DNA of 64,000 bases from DATARN01 sp963851105 (GTDB lineage: Bacteria; Actinomycetota; Acidimicrobiia; Acidimicrobiales; Palsa-688): contig CAWKNP010000013.1 in assembly GCA_963851105.1 (NCBI GenBank), forward strand, positions 1 through 64,000, written 5' to 3'. The notes under the pieces are model-generated. The model was not told the origin of the DNA. It did not search any database and saw only the letters and a list, made by a program, of their open reading frames with translations. This document shows positions 1 to 8,163 of the stretch, in pieces. Numbering within the stretch: the stretch's first letter is position 1; every line of letters starts with the position of its first letter. A program made the position numbers and the translations under genes.

Positions 1-2
1 AT

Positions 3-164
3 CACGCCGATCAGGCGCTCGATTTCTTCGCCGCGGCCAGCGAACAGGCCACCAGATTGGGCGCCGCGTTCTCCGGCTTGGAACGACATCAGGTGGCAGC
101 CAGCGACGGCCGGACGAACGTCGCCCCTACCGGGTCGTGCCGCGACCGGGCCTGCGCCGGATAG
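3..164 (+). CDS. C-terminal fragment of an unrecognised protein (runs off the left edge)
   Basis: An open frame enters from the left edge and stops at a TAG at 162-164, giving 53 codons with about 80 percent G or C at the third position, as in coding DNA here. The visible part starts HADQALDFFAAASEQATRLG and is alanine-rich and probably helical. I do not recognise a family. It would converge on the sigma-like gene at 197-945. The call rests only on codon bias and the lack of stops, so it could be spurious. Confidence 0.35.
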   Translation, partial: HADQALDFFAAASEQATRLGAAFSGLERHQVAASDGRTNVAPTGSCRDRACAG

Positions 165-196
165 ACGGAGCCGGGACGGATCGACGGCTCGGGCGG

Positions 197-945
197 TCAC
201 GCCGGAACCCGCACAGCCTCAACCAGAGCCGGATAGAACGGCGCCGCCAGCTGAGCCACCGACCGGGGTAGAGACCGGTTGGAACCTTGGTGGCACCACG
301 CGACGAGCGGGGCGGCCACATCGCCTGGAAGCGAAGAAAGCCAGGATTGCACCGCCTGGCGCAGCTCGGCGTCCAGAACGACTCGCTCGGGGTCCCAGCG
401 ATCGTCTGCCGCCTCCACGACGCGTCCCCGGCCGCCTCGTGGCTCGAGGCCAGCTCGGCCAGTTCCGCCAGCAGGCCGGGCCGAGAAGCGGAGGACGGAA
501 AAATGGTGGCGGCGACAGCGTCGCGTTCGGTGGCCGCCAAACGTCGTCCCCGCGCCTGCTCCTCCGCCGCGATCGCCGTCAGGCAGCGTGTGAACGCCTG
601 CCGATGGCGCCGCGACAGGGGATCATCGGTACGGGCGGCATCCATCCGGGCACCCAGGAGGCGACGCCGCAGCAGCGATGGCCAGCCCCCGTAATTGGAC
701 CAGTCGATTCGCTGTGTGGCCTGCCACACCGCGCCAAGCAGCTGGCTCCTGGTCTCGTCGCCGTCGGCTCGGGCCGGAAGCCGCCGCACCTCTCGGTCGG
801 CCATCTGCGTCGCCCAGGGCCACAAGGTCTCGAACAACTGCTGGCGGAGCGTTGCCGCCGGTTCGCCGGCCTCAACCCGAGCCGCCATGGCCGCCAGGTC
901 GCCGGTGACCCATTGGTGGTTGAAGGGATCGACGTTCGTGGGCAT
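197..945 (-). pseudogene. Frameshifted gene for a divergent sigma-70-like protein (copy A)
   Basis: The first 175 codons (945 down to about 421) and the last 70 or so codons (to 197) lie in different frames; one missing base near 420 explains this. Both parts align with the intact protein at 2680-3483, on the other side of the exosortase genes. Shared blocks are WPWA (residues 42-45), ADREV (49-53), RSQLL (66-70), a QAT..DW block (75-82) and LSRRHR (110-115). Their order and spacing resemble sigma-70 region 2 running into region 3 of FliA/WhiG-type factors. That is my reading, not a search result, and no clear region 4 is seen. AGGAGG sits 7 bases before the ATG. The gene is third in the minus-strand row choice-of-anchor protein, exosortase, copy A. 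The break may be a lesion or a base-calling error. Confidence 0.6.
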
Positions 946-1027
946 TGCCAGGCCTCCTCGTTGCTGCGTTTGAGGAGAGCCTCAATGGGGCTCGTGTGCC
1001 TGGCGTCACCGGGTCCGCGGTCACCCG

Positions 1028-1687
1028 TCAGCCTGCGGTGAGGCGGTCGTGAGCCGCCGGTGATTGTCGAGTTGCGGCTCGCGATGCGGCGGGCACGTCT
1101 TTTGGAGCCCTACGCGGGTATCGCCGCCTGTTCGAGCCGGGGCGGCCCCCGAAGAGGATCCACGCGAACAACGCCAGGGCAGTCATGGCACCGAGGATGG
1201 TGACGAGCGAGCCGGCAACGGTATGCGTCCAGCCGTAGCCGGTCTGCTGACCCCACGCCGACGTGGCCAGGGCGATGCCGACAATGCGAAGGACGTTCAC
1301 GGTGAAAAGCACCGCCGCCGCCACCACCGTTGCCATGAGGACGCGGCTGGAAGCGAAACGCTGGCTGCACACCGACGCCGCGGCCAGCACCAACAACGGC
1401 CCCACGGAGAACGCCGATGAACAGTCCGCCGTGATCCAGATGCCGTAGGGATGTGGTGTCCCGATGTTCCACAGGAACTGCCGGTATTTGGGCATTGCCA
1501 TCGTCGTGGTGCCCGAAACTGCGTGCAGCACCCACGCGGACAATTCAGCCTCGAATCCTCGGACGCCGGTGCTACGCACCATCATCGCCGCCGCCAGCCC
1601 CACCAACGGCGCCGCAACCAGCAACCGGCTGCCGCGTGGCCCTCGGCGGTGACGAAACCGAACCGCACGGCTCGTTGCTGTGTTCAT
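1028..1687 (-). CDS. Exosortase/archaeosortase family transpeptidase
   Basis: A 219-residue multi-pass membrane protein. The exosortase triad is in the usual order: Cys89 in ADCSSAFSVGP, Arg134 in VNVLRIVGIA and His155 in GYGWTHTV, each beside a hydrophobic segment. Exosortases (EpsH/XrtA and relatives) are membrane cysteine enzymes thought to cut C-terminal sorting tails and pass the protein on for surface attachment. I chose the ATG at 1687 because GAGGAGGAG lies just before it; an upstream in-frame start would add 14 residues with no ribosome site. The last 40 residues are basic, Pro/Ala-rich and probably cytoplasmic. The gene just upstream, at 1834-2544, encodes a protein with a suitable C-terminal tail, so it is the likely substrate. 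The subfamily cannot be fixed by eye. Confidence 0.88.
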   Translation of the reverse strand: MNTATSRAVRFRHRRGPRGSRLLVAAPLVGLAAAMMVRSTGVRGFEAELSAWVLHAVSGTTTMAMPKYRQFLWNIGTPHPYGIWITADCSSAFSVGPLLVLAAASVCSQRFASSRVLMATVVAAAVLFTVNVLRIVGIALATSAWGQQTGYGWTHTVAGSLVTILGAMTALALFAWILFGGRPGSNRRRYPRRAPKDVPAASRAATRQSPAAHDRLTAG

Positions 1688-1778
1688 TTCTCCTCCTCGA
1701 ATGAGGTTCATCGGCATACGGCGCGCCACCCGTGGCTGGGGTCTGCATTCGCCGGGCCACGCCGGAAGTAGGAGCGCC

Positions 1779-1812
1779 GACGACTCCGGCGGGGGCGACC
1801 GCCGGAGTCGTC
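1779..1812 (-). terminator. Perfect 14 bp stem-loop after the choice-of-anchor C gene
   Basis: Arms 1779-1792 and 1799-1812 are exact reverse complements (GACGACTCCGGCGG on the left) around a 6-base loop. It begins 21 bases past the stop codon of the minus-strand gene at 1834-2544 and before the exosortase start. No T-run follows. It could stop transcription, or trim and stabilise the mRNA so that the surface protein is made in excess of the exosortase. Confidence 0.7.
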
Positions 1813-1833
1813 AGCACCTAACCGGTGACCTCG

Positions 1834-2544
1834 CTATCGCGCTGCCATCGGGTCGGGGTGTGTGCGCCGGCGGCGCCGAAGGTACGCAGCCATCCCGCCT
1901 GCTGCCGCCACCAGGCCAACCGCCGCCGCGATGCGCCCGTTCACCTGCGACGCGGGCAGCAGCGGCGTCACGACCACGTTGTCAAGTGTCACACCCGCAG
2001 GGCCGGCGGTGTTGCTGGCGAAGCACAGGGTCGACGTCGCCCCCCCGGCGTTGAAGTTCAACGATTCTGGGGCCCAGCCCGGGTTAGTCGAGGTCCACGG
2101 CTGCGATGAGGTGTAGCTGGCTGACTTGACCCCGGCGACGCTAACCGTCTCAGTGGCGCTCGCTCCACCCGTAAGCCCGCCAGGGCTGGCGTTGCGGCTT
2201 TGAAACCAGGTGACGGAGTACGGGTCTCCGGCCGTGGTGGTGAATGTCTGGCAGATCGTGCCGGGACCCGAGCCATTCAGGTCAATGGACTGGGCACCGT
2301 CTTCGGCCGCCCAGCGGGTCCCGACGACGTCGACGCTGCCATTGGTGATACTCCAGCCCGTGATGGCGGTTGAACCGGAATTCAACGTCACAAACGATCC
2401 GGTCACCACCGGCGACTCGAACGAGCCGTTGACGAGTACCTGCGCCGAGGCCGGTCCGGCCATCGTGACAAGGAATCCTGCGCCCAAGGCCAGGGTCATG
2501 AGGCCAATTCGCACCCTCGGGGTGCCTCGATGTCGATGGAACAC
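1834..2544 (-). CDS. Secreted choice-of-anchor C domain protein with a C-terminal sorting-type tail
   Basis: A 236-residue protein. Residues 1-34 form a signal peptide (basic start, hydrophobic core, ASA before Gln35). Residues 35 to about 190 match the choice-of-anchor C pattern: NGSFESP at the start, then GW and SIDLNG motifs and a closing LDNVVV. It has two cysteines (GTICQTF and TLCFAS) that could pair. The last 44 residues form a tripartite tail: LLPASQ at 195-200, a hydrophobic Ala/Gly/Val helix at about 204-222, then RRRRR at 223-227 and a short end. This is the layout of a sortase or exosortase signal, but it is neither PEP-CTERM nor LPXTG. The GTG at 2544 is preceded by GGGAGGA and fits the signal peptide. 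It lies directly upstream of the exosortase gene, its probable processing enzyme. Confidence 0.82.
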   Translation of the reverse strand: MFHRHRGTPRVRIGLMTLALGAGFLVTMAGPASAQVLVNGSFESPVVTGSFVTLNSGSTAITGWSITNGSVDVVGTRWAAEDGAQSIDLNGSGPGTICQTFTTTAGDPYSVTWFQSRNASPGGLTGGASATETVSVAGVKSASYTSSQPWTSTNPGWAPESLNFNAGGATSTLCFASNTAGPAGVTLDNVVVTPLLPASQVNGRIAAAVGLVAAAGGMAAYLRRRRRTHPDPMAAR

Positions 2545-2679
2545 GTAGGGGTCCTCCCGGATTTGAGATGGATGAAAACGAAGGACCGACACCCACCGGG
2601 GATCCGCCCTCGAAGGCTTACTCGGCCACTTCGTCGAGCACTGCCCCTCCCGCGGCAGGAACGGCCGACCGGAGTCGTT

Positions 2680-3483
2680 GTGAAGACACCCACGACGATC
2701 ATCGTCGACCCCCGCTTGGTCAGCGCTCTCTGGCCGAAACATGCCAGTCCCTATGACCCGTCATGGATCGAGACCCGCCTGGCCACGATGGCCGAGCGGG
2801 CCGCCAGCGGCGAAGACCCCAACGAGCTGCGCAACGCCCTCTTGACGGAGATCTGGCCATGGGCCCTGGCGCTCGCCGACCGCGAGGCGGCGCGTCGCCG
2901 CTCCCATCTCGATCCCGACGAGGTACGCAGTCAGCTTCTCTACGCTGCGTACCAGGCCACCACCAAGGTGGACTGGGCCCGTTGGCGCACCTGGCCCCGC
3001 CTGCTCCAACAGCGCGTCGAAGGGGCTCGGGTGGAGGCATGGCGGGCGGCCGACGTGCTTAGTCGTCGCCACCGCCTGGCCAAGCAGCGGTTCCAGGAAG
3101 CGGTCGACGACGAAACGCAACGCCAGTGCCGCCTCCTGCCCGCCGGCGAGCGGGAGCGGCTGGCGGCGGACATCTTGGGCGAGGGCCGCCGGCGGGGTGG
3201 CTGGCTGGGTTCCATTGTCTCGGACCGACCCTTGACCGAAGCACTCGGCCTCGACCACAACGATGCCCAATCGGCGCCGGTGACAACCGAGGAGATCGTC
3301 CTCACCAACGAGACGGTGCGAGCGGTGCGCGACTGGCTGGCCCGCGACGTGCCTGACGAGGTGGCCACGCAGGCCCGTGCCTGGCTCGAACAGACGACCA
3401 CCACACTTCCACGCCAGCTGCGAGCCGGATTGGACCCCCATCGCGACAGCCTCAGGGCGCGCGTCAAGACCCTGGCGGGATAG
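2680..3483 (+). CDS. Divergent sigma-70-like protein (copy B)
   Basis: A 267-residue soluble protein with no signal peptide. It is paralogous to the broken copy at 197-945. Shared blocks are WPWA at 60-63, ADRE at 66-69, RSQLL at 83-87, QAT..DW at 92-99 and LSRRHR at 127-132. The helix order recalls sigma-70 regions 2.1-2.4 (DEVRSQLLYAAYQATTKVDW as the core-binding part) followed by a region 3-like helix. The C-terminal 60 residues may be a degenerate region 4, but this is weak. The GTG at 2680 has GGAG 5 bases upstream; a longer in-frame start would overlap the divergent secreted-protein gene. It faces away from the exosortase operon and precedes the glycosyltransferase gene, so a role in controlling the locus is plausible but unproven. 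Confidence 0.6.
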   Translation: MKTPTTIIVDPRLVSALWPKHASPYDPSWIETRLATMAERAASGEDPNELRNALLTEIWPWALALADREAARRRSHLDPDEVRSQLLYAAYQATTKVDWARWRTWPRLLQQRVEGARVEAWRAADVLSRRHRLAKQRFQEAVDDETQRQCRLLPAGERERLAADILGEGRRRGGWLGSIVSDRPLTEALGLDHNDAQSAPVTTEEIVLTNETVRAVRDWLARDVPDEVATQARAWLEQTTTTLPRQLRAGLDPHRDSLRARVKTLAG

Positions 3484-3560
3484 CAGGTGACAAGGAGAAC
3501 CTGCCGCATCGATCTCGGCGCCTGTGCGACCAGCGACCCAGGTACGTCCGAGGCAGAACG

Positions 3561-5063
3561 ATGATCGAGACCATTCTCGGGCTCATCGCCCTCGCCATTG
3601 TCGCGGTGGGGCTCTGCTACTTCCTTCTCGCCATGGGCGCTGGGGTCATGGAGCTGCGAACCCACGAACGCCGCGGACGGCTCGTCAAGCAGACCTACAG
3701 CGAGGAGTCCGAGGATTCGGATGGGCCACTCGCTGTGGAGTCGCCGGCGCCCACCGTCTACTCCGTGTTCTATCTAATTCCGTGTCTCAACGAAGAGGCC
3801 GTCATCGAGCAGACGGTGGGCCGTTTGCTACGGGACCCCAACGCCACCGTCATCGTGATCGACGACGCTTCGGACGACCGAACCGCAAAGCTGGCGGCCG
3901 CCGCGGGGCCGCGAGCGATGGTCCTGCGTCGCCAGTTACCCAATGCACGGCTGGGCAAGGGGCCGGCCCTCAATGCCGGATTCCAGATTCTGCTCGGCCG
4001 CGTTCGGGCCGCGGGCCTTGATCCGTCGACGGTCATCGTGTGCGTGATGGACGCCGATGGACGGCTGTCGGCCGGCGCCCTCGGTTGTGTGCTGCCGTTG
4101 TTCGACGACCCGCAGGTCGGCGGCGCCCAGCTGGCGGTGCGCATCCGTAACCGGGCCACCAACCTCCTGACCCGGGTTCAGGACTTCGAGTTCTGGGGTC
4201 TGTCGGCCGTCTCGCAGTTCGGCCGGGTCCGCTTCGGGACGGTCAGCCTTGGCGGCAATGGCCAGTTCACCCGCCTGTCGGCGTTGCTCGAACTCGATGG
4301 CGACCCATGGACGACGTCGCTAACCGAGGACCTGGACCTCGCCGTCACCCTTCTCGTGGCCGGCTGGCGCCTGACCAGCACCGTCCATGCCTCGGTCGAC
4401 CAACAGGCCCTGACCGAGTTGCGCCCCCTGATCCGCCAGCGCATGCGGTGGTTCCAAGGCCACATGACCTGCGGCAAACGCCTCCCCGAGATCTGGCGGA
4501 GCCGCCGGTTGTCCAACGCCGGCGTCCTTGAGCTCACCCTCTACCTCCTGGTGCCGTGGATCATGGTGCTGCCCTGGTCGATCATCTTTCACATCGGCGC
4601 GTATTACACCCTGACCCACCTGAGCGGTCCGGCGGGGCAATCCCTCTTCAAGAACACCATCCTCACCCGGGTGGCGATCATCGGCGCCTGGTACCTGCTG
4701 TCGTTCTTCCCCAGCATCGTCTCCGGGTATCTGTATTACCGCCAGGACCATTCACTCGGTCGGTGGCGCACGCTGCTGCTCGGGCATATGTTGGTCGCCA
4801 CCAATTACCTCGCCTATGTGGCGTGCTGGCGGGCCTTCATCCGTATGCACCGGGGCGAGACGGGCTGGGTAAAGACGGTCCGCCTTACCGAAGGCGGACC
4901 GTCGACGCCTACCCCTCGGTCACTCCCCGGAGCACCGCCGCCCTCCCCTGCTTTCAGCTCCCTCTCCGGTGGGCTCGTGGGCCTTCTCACCATGCCCCCA
5001 CCACCGGCCCACAAAACGACGGCGCCGACCGCGGCGCCCCCCGAGGGGACCACTCGGGGTTAG
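3561..5063 (+). CDS. Processive family 2 glycosyltransferase (polysaccharide synthase type)
   Basis: A 500-residue membrane protein with one N-terminal helix (about 5-30), a GT2 domain and about three C-terminal helices (roughly 322-430), the layout of NodC/BcsA-like synthases. Motifs for processive transfer are present: DDASDD at 101-106, DADG at 164-167, TEDLD at 255-259 and QRMRW at 293-297. It probably uses a UDP-sugar and moves the polymer across the membrane; the sugar cannot be told. The last 50 residues are Pro/Ser-rich. It lies 77 bases after sigma-like copy B in the same direction and converges on wecB. Exosortase systems usually sit with exopolysaccharide genes, which fits. Confidence 0.85.
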   Translation: MIETILGLIALAIVAVGLCYFLLAMGAGVMELRTHERRGRLVKQTYSEESEDSDGPLAVESPAPTVYSVFYLIPCLNEEAVIEQTVGRLLRDPNATVIVIDDASDDRTAKLAAAAGPRAMVLRRQLPNARLGKGPALNAGFQILLGRVRAAGLDPSTVIVCVMDADGRLSAGALGCVLPLFDDPQVGGAQLAVRIRNRATNLLTRVQDFEFWGLSAVSQFGRVRFGTVSLGGNGQFTRLSALLELDGDPWTTSLTEDLDLAVTLLVAGWRLTSTVHASVDQQALTELRPLIRQRMRWFQGHMTCGKRLPEIWRSRRLSNAGVLELTLYLLVPWIMVLPWSIIFHIGAYYTLTHLSGPAGQSLFKNTILTRVAIIGAWYLLSFFPSIVSGYLYYRQDHSLGRWRTLLLGHMLVATNYLAYVACWRAFIRMHRGETGWVKTVRLTEGGPSTPTPRSLPGAPPPSPAFSSLSGGLVGLLTMPPPPAHKTTAPTAAPPEGTTRG

Positions 5064-5110
5064 GGCGGCGCCCTTGCGGTCGGGCCTCGTCTGGCCGGGC
5101 CAGTGGGAGC

Positions 5111-5150
5111 GAAAAGGGCACCAGGAACACGTGTTCCCGGTGCCCTTTTC
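5111..5150. terminator. Bidirectional terminator between the glycosyltransferase gene and wecB
   Basis: A 40-base palindrome with 19 of 20 arm positions matching. It has GAAAAGGGCACC on the left and GGTGCCCTTTTC on the right, so a T-run follows the stem on either strand. It lies between two convergent genes, 48 bases past one stop and 108 bases past the other, as expected for a shared intrinsic terminator. Confidence 0.85.
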
Positions 5151-5257
5151 CTACGCCGCGACCGGCATCAACGACCAACGGTTAGCCGTGCCGACCTGGG
5201 TCGCGCCGACGACAAGCGGGGACCTCGAACCGACGTTGAGGAACGTGGTCCACCTGG

Positions 5258-6433
5258 TCAGGCGGTCACGTCGACGGGCGCCGACGGGGAGAAGGGTTCC
5301 GGCAACTGGCCCTCGCCGAGGAGCCAGGCGACGGCCTGCGCTGACCTGGCCCCGGCCCTGCCATCGCCGTAAAGGTCGGGAGGGCAGCTCGTCCCCGGGA
5401 TCCCCCACTGCCGGTTCAGGAGGACTTTGTCGGTCTCGCTCACGATTGCGGCGGGATCGGTCCCTACCAGCACCGCGGCGCCGACATCCACCCCTTCGCC
5501 CCGCTCGGTCCGCTCGCGAAGGACGACCACGGGGACGCCCAACGCGGGCGCTTCCTCTTGCACCCCGCCCGAATCGGTCAGTACCACCGTCGCCTGGGCA
5601 AGCAGCTTGACGAACTCGCCGTAGTCGAGCGGCCCTGACAACCAGACATTCGTATGACTATGCAGGTGGCGCTCGAACACCGAGCGCACGGCGGGGTTCA
5701 TATGGGTCACGACCGCGAACAGGGCCTCAGGGTGCCGCTCGGCCAGGGTGGCCACCGCCGAGGCCACATTGCGCATCCCCTCGCCCCACGACTCCCGTCG
5801 ATGGGCGGTGACGACGACCAACTGGCGGCGGGCGCCGATACCGGCCACCCGATCGCCAGGCGTGGTGGCGACGACGTGACGGAGGGCGTCGACGACGGTG
5901 TTCCCGGTGACCAGGACACGGGCGGGGTTGTGGTTCTCGAGTAGGAGGTTGGCGGCCGCGGCCGCGGTCGGTGCCAGGTGCAAGGACGTGATGGCGGCCA
6001 CCATGCGGCGGTTGCCCTCTTCCGGAAACGGAGCCTCGAGGCTTCCGCTGCGCAGCCCCGCCTCGACGTGGACAACCGGCCGTCCCTGCAGAAAGGCCGC
6101 CTGAGCGCCGGCCAACACTGTGGCCGTGTCGCCCTGGACAACGACCACCGCCGGGTTGAGCTGGTGCAGGACCCGATCCAGCTCGTGCAGGAGGGCGGCA
6201 TGGAGCGACGGAAGGCGCTGGCTCTCGCCGCGGGTCAAGGAAAGGGCGACGTGGGGTTGAAGGCCGAACAACGCCAGAATGTCCTCGACAACCGCGCCGT
6301 GCTGGCCGGTCGTGACGAGCAGCGGTTTCACCAGGCCGTGCTCGGCGCACGCCATGGCGACCGGACACAGCTTTATGGCCTCGGGCCGGGTGCCGATGAC
6401 CAGCACCGCGGTGGGTCGATCGATGGCATACAT
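5258..6433 (-). CDS. wecB: UDP-N-acetylglucosamine 2-epimerase (non-hydrolysing)
   Basis: A 391-residue cytoplasmic enzyme interconverting UDP-GlcNAc and UDP-ManNAc for envelope or exopolysaccharide synthesis. Family motifs appear in order: GTRPEAIK at 14-21, TTGQH, VVQGDTATVLAG, HVEAGLRS, FPEEGNRRM, HLAPTAAAA, TGNTVVD, VTAHRRESWG and TDSGGVQEEAP. Length is normal for the family. I chose the ATG at 6433, with AAGGAG 10 bases upstream, over an in-frame start 11 codons earlier. It has no epimerase partner or dehydrogenase nearby; the adjacent GT2 gene and exosortase locus suggest it feeds a surface glycan. Confidence 0.93.
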   Translation of the reverse strand: MYAIDRPTAVLVIGTRPEAIKLCPVAMACAEHGLVKPLLVTTGQHGAVVEDILALFGLQPHVALSLTRGESQRLPSLHAALLHELDRVLHQLNPAVVVVQGDTATVLAGAQAAFLQGRPVVHVEAGLRSGSLEAPFPEEGNRRMVAAITSLHLAPTAAAAANLLLENHNPARVLVTGNTVVDALRHVVATTPGDRVAGIGARRQLVVVTAHRRESWGEGMRNVASAVATLAERHPEALFAVVTHMNPAVRSVFERHLHSHTNVWLSGPLDYGEFVKLLAQATVVLTDSGGVQEEAPALGVPVVVLRERTERGEGVDVGAAVLVGTDPAAIVSETDKVLLNRQWGIPGTSCPPDLYGDGRAGARSAQAVAWLLGEGQLPEPFSPSAPVDVTA

Positions 6434-6452
6434 GGGCCTTCGCTCCTTCACT

Positions 6453-6484
6453 CCGACTGATTGCACTCACTCCAAATCAGTCGG
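6453..6484 (-). promoter_or_regulatory. 10 bp inverted repeat just upstream of the wecB ribosome site
   Basis: CCGACTGATT at 6453-6462 and its exact reverse complement at 6475-6484 flank a 12-base spacer. The element ends about 10 bases before the AAGGAG of wecB. It could be an operator for a dimeric repressor or an mRNA hairpin limiting access to the ribosome site. No matching regulator is encoded nearby. Confidence 0.5.
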
Positions 6485-6647
6485 CCGCTTCGTCGAGTAG
6501 TCATCGTGCGGGAGCCACGCCCGGCGAGTACCGCTCGGCTCGTTCGCGCCAACTTTGTGCTGATTCGAGTCCTTGTGCGGTTGAGATGCGCTATATCGCC
6601 TCCAGGTTTCGCGGACAAGGGCGCAGATCTAGTCCCCTCCCGAGCGC

Positions 6648-6677
6648 GAATCAGGGGCCTAAAAGGCCCCCTGATTC
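6648..6677 (-). terminator. Intrinsic terminator of the tRNA-Gly gene
   Basis: GAATCAGGGGCC at 6648-6659 pairs with 6665-6677 around a TAAAA loop, with a single bulged base. It starts 11 bases beyond the encoded CCA end of the minus-strand tRNA. The minus strand places a TTTTA stretch in the loop rather than after the stem, so it is a strong hairpin but not a textbook U-tract terminator. Confidence 0.65.
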
Positions 6678-6687
6678 CCACTCTTAT

Positions 6688-6763
6688 TGGAGCGGACGAC
6701 GGGATTCGAACCCGCGACCCCAACCTTGGCAAGGTTGTGCTCTACCAACTGAGCCACGTCCGC
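6688..6763 (-). tRNA. tRNA-Gly (anticodon GCC)
   Basis: The minus strand folds as a full cloverleaf. GCGGACG pairs with CGTCCGC in the acceptor stem, the D arm has AGTTGGT, the anticodon stem is CAACC/GGTTG around TTGCCAA (anticodon GCC), and the T arm has GGTTCGAATCC. The discriminator base is U, as is usual for glycine, and CCA is encoded at 6688-6690. It lies 26 bases past the end of the downstream-running glycosylase gene on the same strand, so it may be co-transcribed or have its own promoter. Confidence 0.97.
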
Positions 6764-6789
6764 AGCGGGAGGTCAGCCTATCAGCGCCG

Positions 6790-7650
6790 CTACTTGAGTA
6801 GCCGCGACAGCCGGCGGTCCGCCAGCGGCTTGCCGCCGGTCTGGCAGGTCGGGCAGTACTGCAACGATTTGCTGACGTAGGAAACCTCGCGGATGGTGTC
6901 ACCACATTCTCCGCACGCCTGGCCGGTTCGGCCGTGGACCCGCATGTTGTTCTTCTTGTCGGACTTGAGCCCCGAGGCGGGCAGGCCCGACGAGCGGGCG
7001 GCCGCCTCGCCGAGCACGCCGACGAGCGCCGCGTGCAGCCGTTGCCGCTCGTCGTCGGTCAGCTTGGCCGCCGACTTGTACGGCGACAGCTTGGCCAGGT
7101 GCAGCGCCTCGTCGGAGTAGGCGTTGCCCACCCCGGCGAGCACCGACTGGTCGGTCAGTGCCGTCTTGAGGTGACCCGACCGCCCGGCGAGGGCGGCTGT
7201 CAGGTCGGCAACGTCGAACCCCGGGGCCAGCGGATCGGGCCCCAGCCGCCCGATGCCGGGCACACTCTCGGGCGCCGTCACCACCCAGATGGCGAGGCGC
7301 TTCTCGGTACCCTGCTCGGTCACATCGAAGCCCGACCCGCTGTCCAGAGTGACCCTCAGGGCGAGAGGCCCTTTTCCCAGCTTTGGCCGGGCGGTAGGCA
7401 TCTCGTCGCGCCAGTGGACCCAGCCACCGCGGCTCAGATGCATCATCACCCAGAGCCCGTCGAGGTCGATACCGAGATACTTGCCCCACCGCCGGGTTCC
7501 CACGATGGTGCGCCCCACCACCGCCGACAAGGGCGGGTCGAAGGTCTTGAGCGCGGAGAAGGTGGCGAGGTCGGCCCGCACGATCACCTCACCCCCGGCC
7601 CGTTCGGCCACGAAGCGGGCGAGGGCTTCGACCTCGGGCAGCTCGGGCAT
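6790..7650 (-). CDS. Fpg/Nei family DNA glycosylase/AP lyase
   Basis: A 286-residue base-excision repair enzyme. It starts with MPELPEVEAL: after Met removal, Pro is the Schiff-base nucleophile and the next Glu is catalytic. The middle has the helix-two-turn-helix region with GVGNAYSDEAL. The C-terminus has a four-cysteine zinc finger (Cys246, 249, 266, 269). It starts 4 bases after the dut stop codon, so the two genes, both limiting damaged or wrong bases in DNA, form an operon. The in-frame start 10 codons earlier lies inside dut and would spoil the N-terminal nucleophile. The oxidised-purine or pyrimidine preference cannot be assigned from the sequence. Confidence 0.92.
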   Translation of the reverse strand: MPELPEVEALARFVAERAGGEVIVRADLATFSALKTFDPPLSAVVGRTIVGTRRWGKYLGIDLDGLWVMMHLSRGGWVHWRDEMPTARPKLGKGPLALRVTLDSGSGFDVTEQGTEKRLAIWVVTAPESVPGIGRLGPDPLAPGFDVADLTAALAGRSGHLKTALTDQSVLAGVGNAYSDEALHLAKLSPYKSAAKLTDDERQRLHAALVGVLGEAAARSSGLPASGLKSDKKNNMRVHGRTGQACGECGDTIREVSYVSKSLQYCPTCQTGGKPLADRRLSRLLK

Positions 7651-7654
7651 CGGA

Positions 7655-8092
7655 CTACCGCCCCGTGTGGCCGAAGCCACCCCGATCCCGGGTCGACGCC
7701 GCCAGCTCGTCGGCCGGGGTGAAGACCGCCTCGGAAACCGGTTGGATCACCAACTGGGCGATGCGGTCGCCTCGCTGGACCTCGTAGTCCGCGACCGGGT
7801 CGTGGTTGACGAGCAGCACCCGCAGCTCGTCGCGATAGCCGGCGTCGATGAGGCCCGGCGTGTTGAGCACCGTCACCCCGTGGCGCCAGGCGAGGCCGCT
7901 GCGCGGCAACACGAAGCCGGCGTAGCCCTCGGGGATCGCCACCGCCACCCCGGTGGGCACCAGGGCCCGGCCGCCGCCCGCCGCCAGCACGACACCCTCG
8001 CGAGCCGTGAGGTCGGCGCCCGCGTCGCCCGGCCGGGCGTACGACGGCAGCGGCTGGTCGGGATCGAGGCGGACGAGAGGGACCTCCAGCAC
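7655..8092 (-). CDS. dut: Deoxyuridine 5'-triphosphate nucleotidohydrolase (dUTPase)
   Basis: A 145-residue trimeric-type dUTPase, cleaving dUTP to dUMP and pyrophosphate and so keeping uracil out of DNA while supplying dTMP synthesis. All five family motifs are visible: DAGADL, LPRSGLAW, NTPGLIDAGYRDEL, GDRIAQLV and the C-terminal RDRGGFGHTG. The GTG start has no Shine-Dalgarno sequence but has TAGCGT at 8104-8099, six bases upstream, which suggests leaderless transcription. It is divergent from orn and is followed after 4 bases by the Fpg/Nei gene. Confidence 0.95.
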   Translation of the reverse strand: MLEVPLVRLDPDQPLPSYARPGDAGADLTAREGVVLAAGGGRALVPTGVAVAIPEGYAGFVLPRSGLAWRHGVTVLNTPGLIDAGYRDELRVLLVNHDPVADYEVQRGDRIAQLVIQPVSEAVFTPADELAASTRDRGGFGHTGR

Positions 8093-8098
8093 GGCGCC

Positions 8099-8157
8099 AC
8101 GCTACCGGCAACCGCCTACCAGCGGGCGGGAAGGCCACGCACCGCAGCCGGTAAGGT
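8099..8157. promoter_or_regulatory. Divergent leaderless-type promoters of dut and orn
   Basis: TAGCGT on the minus strand (8104-8099) lies six bases before the dut GTG. TAAGGT on the plus strand (8152-8157) lies six bases before the orn ATG. Neither gene has a ribosome site, so both hexamers are read as -10 elements placing the transcript start at or next to the start codon. No -35 element is obvious. Confidence 0.6.
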
Positions 8158-8163
8158 CGCCCG

